Shown one piece after another: positions 14,779-20,702 of a stretch of 20,702 nucleotides of DNA. Within the stretch, counting starts at the first letter, position 1; each line of letters opens with the position of its first letter. Source of the DNA: an uncultured Flavobacterium sp. (lineage in GTDB: Bacteria > Bacteroidota > Bacteroidia > Flavobacteriales > Flavobacteriaceae); assembly GCF_946220915.1 (NCBI RefSeq), contig NZ_CAMIHH010000060.1, positions 1 to 20,702 on the forward strand. Reading direction: 5' to 3'. Under the pieces are notes generated by a model, which was given only the letters and a program-made list of their open reading frames with translations, searched no databases and was not told where the DNA came from. The translations under genes were made by a program, and so were the position numbers.

Positions 14779-16293
14779 TTAGTAACCCGGGTTTTGGTTC
14801 CAGTTGCCGTTAGAGAATTGGATCTCCTCTATTGGCAGTGGGAATAATTCATGTTTGCCGGCTTGGAAGCCGTCAATCTCTATTGCTGCCCTTTTGGTGC
14901 GCACAAGGTCGAAAAAGCGGTGGCCTTCGCCTACCAGTTCCCTTCTCCTTTCGTCCCAAATCTTTTGCGTAAGGCCTGCACCAGTATCGGTCACATCATG
15001 CAGGTTATTGCCAAATGCCCTCCTCACGACCATGTTCAGGTACAGTTTTGCCCTGTTATCATCTATACCGCCCCTGTTAAAGGCCTCAGCAGCCATAAGC
15101 AGTACATCGGCATAGCGAATTGCGCGGTAGTTGTTGGGGTTGGTAAGGTTTTGGTCACCTATGTTCTGGTCATTGGCCGGATCCTTTCTCGGAATGTATT
15201 TCCTGTTATAAAAACCGGTATGCTCATAGCCTTCACCCCACTCAACGCCCGGATTTGCCGCAGCAAATGCCTCTATGTTAAGTATGGCAATGTCCCTTCT
15301 CAAATCGTCTTCTTCAAAAGAATCGTAAGCTTCCTGGGTAGGTATGTTAAAGCTGTAGCCCGATTCGAACAGCGGGCCGGAATAACCCCTTGGACCGTTA
15401 AAGCCTACGGCCACGTTACCCTCACTGCACTGAAGGCAGCCAAAACCTGCACCTTCGTCATCGCTGTATTGTATTTCGAAAACCGATTCCGCATTGTTCT
15501 CGTTGGTAAGTTCGAACATGGTGCTGTAATCAGGCAGAAGCGTGTAGGCATTGCTTTCTATAAGTGTTTCAAGGACGTTGGCCGCCTGTGCAAATTTTTC
15601 CGGGTGCCCCTCGGTGCCTGTATCGGCCCAGAACAGATATGCTTTCCCAAGCAATGCCCTGGCAGCGCCCTGCGTAATCCTTCCCTGTTGTGCCGCTGGC
15701 CCGGGATTGAGGTTTTCTATTGCAAACAGAAGGTCGGCTTCAATAGAAGCGTATACTTCCTCCGGTGTAGAGCGCGGAATTGACGTTTCATCACCCAGCT
15801 TGAAGCGTGCATCACCTTTCATAGGTATGCCGCCAAACCATTTTACCAGCTCAAAGTGGAAATAGGCCCTAAGGAAACGTGCCTGGGCAATTACGTGCTC
15901 TTTACCTTCAAAATCGGTCTTGTCTTTAAATTCAAGGATGTAGTTAGCCCTGTTCACGCCGGCAAACATCCAGTCCCATATTTTTCTTAGCTCCGGGTTT
16001 ACGGGTGTGTGGGTCATGTCGTCCACCTGCTGGAACGAAGGTACATCGGTCGCGCTCTCACCGCCTGCAAGGGTATTGTCTGAAGCAATTTCACCCAAAA
16101 GCACATTTTGGTAAGTAGAATGCAGTATGTCGTAAGCGGCTATTAGCGCCTGCTGGTAATCGGCTTCAGAGTTAAAGTAGTTTTCGGAGTCGATAGAGTA
16201 GGGGGGCTTCCTCTCCACGAAATCGTCTCCGCAGGACAGGTTAAGTGATAAAAGGCTTAGTGCCGCCACCGCAGTTATTATTTTCTTCTTCAT
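14779..16293 (-). CDS. SusD/RagB-family glycan-binding lipoprotein, 504 aa
   Basis: This is an outer-membrane surface lipoprotein that forms the lid on the SusC transporter and captures oligosaccharides. The signal peptide ends LNLSC (Cys21), followed by GDDFVE, close to the flavobacterial export signal. Family marks are NYFNSEADYQQALIAAY near the N-terminus, the TPR-like helical region (WMFAGVNRANYILEF; ARFLRAYFHFELVKWFGGIP), YRAIRYADVLLMAAEAFNRG and the ending IWDERRRELVGEGHRFFDLV plus ELFPLPIEEI. Length is normal for SusD. It begins 11 bases after SusC stops and ends 12 bases before the glycan-binding protein starts. Specificity for beta-1,3-glucan is inferred from the neighbouring GH16 and GH3 enzymes. 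Confidence 0.95.
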   Translation of the reverse strand: MKKKIITAVAALSLLSLNLSCGDDFVERKPPYSIDSENYFNSEADYQQALIAAYDILHSTYQNVLLGEIASDNTLAGGESATDVPSFQQVDDMTHTPVNPELRKIWDWMFAGVNRANYILEFKDKTDFEGKEHVIAQARFLRAYFHFELVKWFGGIPMKGDARFKLGDETSIPRSTPEEVYASIEADLLFAIENLNPGPAAQQGRITQGAARALLGKAYLFWADTGTEGHPEKFAQAANVLETLIESNAYTLLPDYSTMFELTNENNAESVFEIQYSDDEGAGFGCLQCSEGNVAVGFNGPRGYSGPLFESGYSFNIPTQEAYDSFEEDDLRRDIAILNIEAFAAANPGVEWGEGYEHTGFYNRKYIPRKDPANDQNIGDQNLTNPNNYRAIRYADVLLMAAEAFNRGGIDDNRAKLYLNMVVRRAFGNNLHDVTDTGAGLTQKIWDERRRELVGEGHRFFDLVRTKRAAIEIDGFQAGKHELFPLPIEEIQFSNGNWNQNPGY

Positions 16294-16304
16294 TGTTGTA
16301 ATAA

Positions 16305-19300
16305 TTAAAAATTAATGTTTGCTCCAACCATATACATTCTCGGTATCGGGTAAAAACCATAGTCGATACCGCTTCCAATCGGTGCACCGGACGAAGCTCC
16401 CGGATCATATCCCATATATTTTGTAAAAGTGTAAAGGTTGTTCACACCCACGTAAAGCCTCACTTTTGATATGCCACTTTTTCCGATCATGTTTTCGTCA
16501 AAAGTATATCCCAATTGCACGTTCTGGATCCTCAGGTACGAAGCATCTTCCACAAAATAATCCGAAATTACATTATTGTTGGTTGCACCAATGGTCGCCC
16601 TTGGTACCGTGTTGCTTGTGCCTTCGCCTGTCCAGCGGTCCAGCACATAGTTTAGCCTGTTGGCATTGTTTACAGTCCTTTCATAATTCCTTAGCATGTC
16701 ATTTCCTATTGATGCAAAAGCATAGGCTGTAAAATCAAAACCTTTGTATTGCAGGTTCAGGTTAAAGCCCATTGTAGCTGATGGAATAGGGTCGCCAATT
16801 TCGGTCTTATCGTCGGCATTGATCACGCCGTCACCGTTCATGTCCACAAAGCGTATATCGCCTGGCTGCGTCTCGGCATTTGCGCCAAGGCCGGTTTGTG
16901 GCGCCGCTGCATCAATTTCGGCCTGGTTCTGGAAGATGCCATTAGTCCTGTAGCCGTAAAAATACCCCATTGGGCGTCCTACTTCCATCCTTGCTGCTGC
17001 TTCGCCTGTGCCAAATCCGCCACCCTGTAGCCAGCCTGTTCCATTGTCTACTTTTGTTACTTTATTCTTCAGGAAAGTAACATTATAGTTCACATCGATT
17101 CTTAGGTCGTCGGTAATGTTCTTTTTATAGCCTATGGCAAACTCAACCCCGTAGTTTTTCACATCACCAGCGTTCACTGTAGGCAGCCCTGCACCCGGTG
17201 CACCGCCACCTAAAATGCCTGATACCGGGATACTTGGTATAAGAAGGTCTTTTCGCGTATCTACGAAATAATCGGCAACAAAGGTTACGTCATCATTAAA
17301 AAAGTTAAGGTCAACCCCTACGTCAAATTTCTTTGCTTCCTCCCATTTTACGTTGGGGTTTGTAATAGCGCCGGTTGCAGTTCCTGCAGTAAGCAGACCG
17401 TCAAAAACATACATTGCTTCACCACTCAAAAGTGAAACATAGGCATTTGGTGGTATTTGGTCATTACCCAACGTACCGTAGCTGGCCCTTACTTTAGCAA
17501 AACTCAAAATGTTATTTTGCTTAAAGAACGGTTCGTCAGACACTACCCAGCCACCCGTGAATGACGGGAAATAGGCTACCCTGTTATCGGGGCCAAAATA
17601 GGTTGACATATCGCGCCTTATCATGGCCGATAGAAGGTATCGGCCTTTGTAGTCGTACTGTAACCTTCCGAAGTAAGAAAGCCTCCTGTTGTCATACGTG
17701 TATGAGCTTACAGGCTTCTGTGTAGGCAGGCCGTTAGCCAGGTTAATGTCGGCAAATTCCCACGAGTTGTTAGGAACATCGTAACCGGTAGCATAAAGCC
17801 CCGTACCCCAATCCCTGTAGATAGTATTACCCAATGTAAAGGTCAGGTTATGGCTTTCCGCTATCGATTTCTGGTAGGTAGCAAAAGCGTCGAATGTGTA
17901 GCTGTTATCATTAACAGACCCTTGCGTAACGCTGCTGCGGGTGTTGTTGAATACTTTACCACCTCCGTAATCAACGATAGGACTGAAGGTTTTCGATTCG
18001 GCATTGGCGGTATTGAAACCCATCCTTGCCGTAACGGTAAGGCCTTTTATAACTTCATAATCAAGTCCGAATGTACCGTTGAGCTTTTTAAAATGGTATG
18101 TATTGTATGTATTGGCTATCTGTGCCAGCGGGTTGATGATTTCATTACCAAATCCGGCGGTGGCGGGAACCAGTGTAAAATTACCAAATTCATCGCGGGG
18201 CTTTTGCAGCGGCGATACGTTTAGCGCATTGAACAGTACCGAACCCAACGCATTTTCATTCAGGTTCCTCCTGTTGAAATAGGTATAGATAATGTTGGTG
18301 TTCAGTTTTAGCTTGTCAGTAATGTCGGCACCCAATGAAAGCCTTGCCGTATTCCTGAGGAACGCCGACTTTTCTCCGCCTACAAGGCCTTGCTGGTCAA
18401 TATGCGAGCCGCTCAGGGCATATGTGATTTTTTCCGATCCTCCCTGTAGGTTAAGATCATGGCTTATGATTGGCACATTGCGGTCCAAAACCTCATTCTG
18501 CCAGTTGGTACCTTCTCCAAGCCCGCCTGCATTAGGAAATGGCAATGCGCTCCCGTTATTCGCAAAGCTTTCATTAAGGTAAGCCGCGTATTGCGACGCA
18601 TTAAGCGTTGGCAGTGTCCTTGTGGTTTCCTGGAAACCGGTGTAAAAATTATAGGATAGCGATGGTTTTTGGTTTTTCCTGCCTTTTTTGGTGGTAACAA
18701 GTATCACACCATTTGCGCCTATTGTACCATATATTGCCGCCTGTGCATCTTTCAGGACCGTGATAGTCTCAATGTCCTGGGGGTTAAGCAGGCCAAGCTC
18801 TCCCTGGTAGCCGTCAATAATGGCTATAGGGCCGGCCTCACCGTTAGTTCCTACACCCCTGATGCGGATGCTCAGGCCTGCGCCCGGCGATCCCGACTGT
18901 GTGGTCACGTTAACACCTGATACAGTTCCCTGCAGCGCCTGCTCAATTTTTACAGGCCTTAGCTTTTCAATGGTTTCAGCGCTCACTACGCCTACAGCCC
19001 CCGTAACTTCTTTCCTCTTTTGCGAGCCGTAGCCAATCAGTACCACTTCGTCAAGGGTTTGTGTGCTTTCCTTGAGGCTGATCGTAATGCTTTCATTGGC
19101 CGTTGCCGCTACTTCTTGGGATTCAAAACCAATGTAGCTAAATACAAGCGTGGATCCAGTAGGTACCGAGATCGAAAATTTACCATCTATGTCGGTAGTT
19201 GTACCCCCGGTTGTAGAATTTTTAAGCATAATGCTCACGCCGGGTATGGGGAGCCCGGTAGCCGCTTCATTTACCGTACCACTGATTTCTACATTCTGCG

Positions 19301-19355
19301 CAAAGCAAAATGAAGAAACCAGCATAAAGGCAATCAAGAATAATTTTGACTTCAT
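16305..19355 (-). CDS. SusC/RagA-family TonB-dependent outer-membrane transporter, 1016 aa
   Basis: This is an outer-membrane beta-barrel that imports glycan oligosaccharides with energy from TonB-ExbBD. A signal peptide ends at FCFA-Q (residue 19). An N-terminal carboxypeptidase-regulatory-like domain (about 22-97: EISGTVNEAATGLPIPGVSI, then GKFSISVPTGSTLVFSYIGF) is typical of SusC. The TonB-box region LDEVVLIGYGSQKRKEVTG follows, then the plug with LQGTVSGVNV, IRIRGVGTNGE and IYGTIGANGVILVTTKKG. The barrel ends in a C-terminal Phe (VGANINF), as expected for Bam insertion. It is complete, with no frameshift, and is the first gene of the transport/degradation operon, after a 245-base gap containing a promoter. 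Confidence 0.96.
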   Translation of the reverse strand: MKSKLFLIAFMLVSSFCFAQNVEISGTVNEAATGLPIPGVSIMLKNSTTGGTTTDIDGKFSISVPTGSTLVFSYIGFESQEVAATANESITISLKESTQTLDEVVLIGYGSQKRKEVTGAVGVVSAETIEKLRPVKIEQALQGTVSGVNVTTQSGSPGAGLSIRIRGVGTNGEAGPIAIIDGYQGELGLLNPQDIETITVLKDAQAAIYGTIGANGVILVTTKKGRKNQKPSLSYNFYTGFQETTRTLPTLNASQYAAYLNESFANNGSALPFPNAGGLGEGTNWQNEVLDRNVPIISHDLNLQGGSEKITYALSGSHIDQQGLVGGEKSAFLRNTARLSLGADITDKLKLNTNIIYTYFNRRNLNENALGSVLFNALNVSPLQKPRDEFGNFTLVPATAGFGNEIINPLAQIANTYNTYHFKKLNGTFGLDYEVIKGLTVTARMGFNTANAESKTFSPIVDYGGGKVFNNTRSSVTQGSVNDNSYTFDAFATYQKSIAESHNLTFTLGNTIYRDWGTGLYATGYDVPNNSWEFADINLANGLPTQKPVSSYTYDNRRLSYFGRLQYDYKGRYLLSAMIRRDMSTYFGPDNRVAYFPSFTGGWVVSDEPFFKQNNILSFAKVRASYGTLGNDQIPPNAYVSLLSGEAMYVFDGLLTAGTATGAITNPNVKWEEAKKFDVGVDLNFFNDDVTFVADYFVDTRKDLLIPSIPVSGILGGGAPGAGLPTVNAGDVKNYGVEFAIGYKKNITDDLRIDVNYNVTFLKNKVTKVDNGTGWLQGGGFGTGEAAARMEVGRPMGYFYGYRTNGIFQNQAEIDAAAPQTGLGANAETQPGDIRFVDMNGDGVINADDKTEIGDPIPSATMGFNLNLQYKGFDFTAYAFASIGNDMLRNYERTVNNANRLNYVLDRWTGEGTSNTVPRATIGATNNNVISDYFVEDASYLRIQNVQLGYTFDENMIGKSGISKVRLYVGVNNLYTFTKYMGYDPGASSGAPIGSGIDYGFYPIPRMYMVGANINF

Positions 19356-19600
19356 ATAATAAATTTGGTTTTTGTGATTTTCTAAAATTATGGCAGTCTT
19401 TTATAACTAATCAAAAACAAGCCCCTACAAAATATATACATCCCGAAAAAAGTTTGCCATGGCTGGCCAATTTATTTGTTATGCCAGCATTAACACGATT
19501 TTAAGTGTTTTTTCTGTCTGAATTGACGCTAAGCGAAAACCTTGTAATTCCCGGAATGTTGAGGAAATGTATAGGTGTTTTCGTTTATTGTTGTAGTGTG
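19356..19600. other. Regulator-SusC intergenic region
   Basis: This 245-base non-coding gap contains the SusC promoter (19383-19414) and, about 40-55 bases further upstream, a perfect 8-base palindrome GCCATGGC (19456-19463) set in TTGCCATGGCTGGCCAA. That could be an operator for the adjacent regulator, but this is a guess from position alone. No terminator with a T-run was found after the regulator, so read-through into SusC is possible. Confidence 0.4.
19383..19414 (-). promoter_or_regulatory. Promoter of the SusC-led glucan utilisation operon
   Basis: On the minus strand TTG (complement of 19412-19414), a 21-base spacer and TAATTTTA (complement of 19383-19390) fit TTG-N(17-23)-TAnnTTTG with one mismatch at the last base. 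The -7 element is 27 bases before the SusC ATG, the same distance range as the other promoters. A second A/T tract (TATATATTTTG, complement of 19428-19438) is a poorer match. Confidence 0.5.
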
Positions 19601-20702
19601 CTATACTGATAAAATATACTCAACAAGGCCCAGTTCGTGGGGAAGATCCATTTTTTTACGCAAACGGTATCGTTTGATCTCTACACTCCTTACCGATATA
19701 TTGAGCAAGGGTGCAATTTCCTTTGACGATAAGTTCAGTCTCAGGTAGGCACAAAGCCTCAAATCATTTGGCGTAAGCAACGGGTGGGCCTTTTTTACTT
19801 TCTTAAGAAAATCCTTGTCGGCATTGTTGAATGCCTCTTTAAACATGTCCCAGGTATCGTCTTCATTTATGTTTTTATTGATGGTTGTAATGACAGATTT
19901 TATATTTCCGCCTTCACCTGATTTTTTCAGGTCGTCCTTGATCATCGACAGCAACTCGTTCTTTTTGATAAGGTTCATGGTCGATGCTGCCAGTTCGCGG
20001 TTCTTGTTTTCAAAATCCTGTTCCAACTGCTGGTTCTTTACCTTCATAAGCTCCTGTTCATTTTCGAGCTCCTTTATTTCCAAAAGCCTGTTGTTCTCTT
20101 CAATGAGCTTTTCTTTCTGCCTTTGGTAGTAGTTTTTATAGGCCCTGTTTATCAGGTAGGCCGCAATTATGGCCAGGATGAGGTATAATATCAGTGCAAC
20201 CGTTGTGGCATACCAGGGCTTCATGATGGTAAAGGAATATTTTGCAGTATTAAGCGACATTGAGCTTCCTGTTTTTGCGCGTACAAGGAAAGTATAGTCG
20301 CCGGGGCCGAGGTTTTTAAAGCTCGCCGAAGGCCTGTTGCTCCATTCGCTCCATTCATCCTGCACGCCTTCAAGCATGTATTGGTATTCCGCATTGATAT
20401 ATTTCCCATATTCCGGCACGGTAAACGAGAAGTTCACATTGTTCTCTGCATACGCAAAGCTGCCTTCATTCCTTATCGATTGCGATACTACGTTTTCATT
20501 CATCACGTTTGTGCCAATGTTCGTGATGAATACATTGTAACGGCTAAAGGCCAGTTCACTCATATTGATGGTATAATAGCCATCCGTAGTGCCGATAAGG
20601 TAAGTGCTCGGGGTTATCTGCGTTATGTTTTCATACCCAAGCATTGAATTGGTAAGCGACGAAGGTATCGGGATTATGTCGTGCTTTAGTTCGGTATTAA
20701 GC
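19601..20702 (-). CDS. Membrane-anchored Y_Y_Y/LuxR-type regulator of the glucan locus (partial, N-terminus outside window)
   Basis: The frame stays open to the right edge, so the start is missing; the ATG at 20644 is internal, with 19 more in-frame codons visible before it. Counting from that Met: a Y_Y_Y extracellular beta domain (about 62-140, with YQYMLEGVQDEWSEWSNRPS and LGPGDYTFLVRAK), one membrane helix (145-166), a long coiled coil (170-240, KLIEENNRLLEIKELENEQE) and a C-terminal LuxR/GerE-type helix-turn-helix (286-340, LTPNDLRLCAYLRLNLSSKE then ISVRSVEIKRYRLRKKM). There is no histidine kinase or receiver domain. The missing part is probably a periplasmic propeller. This one-protein sensor-regulator type is often placed beside SusC/SusD pairs; it most likely senses glucan fragments and activates the operon. 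Confidence 0.9.
   Translation of the reverse strand, partial: LNTELKHDIIPIPSSLTNSMLGYENITQITPSTYLIGTTDGYYTINMSELAFSRYNVFITNIGTNVMNENVVSQSIRNEGSFAYAENNVNFSFTVPEYGKYINAEYQYMLEGVQDEWSEWSNRPSASFKNLGPGDYTFLVRAKTGSSMSLNTAKYSFTIMKPWYATTVALILYLILAIIAAYLINRAYKNYYQRQKEKLIEENNRLLEIKELENEQELMKVKNQQLEQDFENKNRELAASTMNLIKKNELLSMIKDDLKKSGEGGNIKSVITTINKNINEDDTWDMFKEAFNNADKDFLKKVKKAHPLLTPNDLRLCAYLRLNLSSKEIAPLLNISVRSVEIKRYRLRKKMDLPHELGLVEYILSV

Noticed and set aside
14851..15783. A 310-codon open frame on the plus strand opposite the SusD gene
   Set aside because: It lies wholly inside the well-supported SusD gene, has a Cys/Val/Lys-rich composition with no domain, and similar long antisense frames occur opposite GH3 and both GH16 genes; it reflects codon usage of the true gene.
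19428..19438. TATATATTTTG on the minus strand as the SusC promoter
   Set aside because: It has one base too many between TA and TTTG for the consensus and no TTG at the right spacing; the element at 19383-19414 fits better.
1..20702. Insertion sequence, prophage, CRISPR array or tRNA-linked island
   Set aside because: No transposase, integrase, phage gene, regularly spaced repeats or tRNA-like sequence was seen on either strand.

Overview
The window looks like a piece of a Flavobacteriaceae (Bacteroidetes) chromosome, probably Flavobacterium or a close relative. The evidence is a SusC/SusD pair, a protein with a type IX secretion (T9SS) C-terminal domain, lipoproteins whose mature ends are Asp/Glu-rich just after the cysteine, and promoters of the Bacteroidetes TTG-N(17-23)-TAnnTTTG type. 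No tRNA, rRNA, CRISPR array, transposase or integrase was seen.

Left part (1-8.1 kb) is mixed housekeeping and accessory sequence. It holds the tail of an unknown gene, a 164-aa unknown protein, and a previously easy-to-miss 41-aa membrane microprotein on the minus strand whose stop codon abuts that of its neighbour. These are followed by a T9SS-exported protein, a tightly packed four-gene minus-strand operon of proteins of unknown function (5321 down to 2289, one with a DUF4274-like domain), a DUF1543 protein, a small lipoprotein with a clear promoter and terminator, and a three-gene plus-strand operon. That operon encodes a YeeE/YedE (thiosulfate/sulfur-compound) transporter split into two half-proteins plus a small membrane protein.

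A gene-free stretch of about 300 bases (8109-8411) separates the two halves. It carries a folded intergenic repeat that I recognise as a flavobacterial type, further competing hairpins, and a bidirectional-looking terminator.

Right part (8.4-20.7 kb) is one coherent polysaccharide utilisation locus, all on the minus strand, most likely for laminarin or another beta-1,3-glucan. In transcription order it holds a membrane-anchored Y_Y_Y/LuxR-type regulator (cut by the window edge), a SusC-like TonB transporter, a SusD-like lipoprotein, a PKD plus tandem-repeat surface glycan-binding lipoprotein, a multidomain GH16 endo-beta-glucanase lipoprotein, a GH3 beta-glucosidase lipoprotein, and a compact non-lipidated GH16. 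The lipoprotein sorting residues suggest a division of labour. The SusD, glycan-binding protein and large GH16 carry acidic export signals and should sit on the cell surface, where glucan is bound and cut. SusC imports the oligosaccharides. The GH3 (no export signal) and small GH16 should finish degradation in the periplasm.
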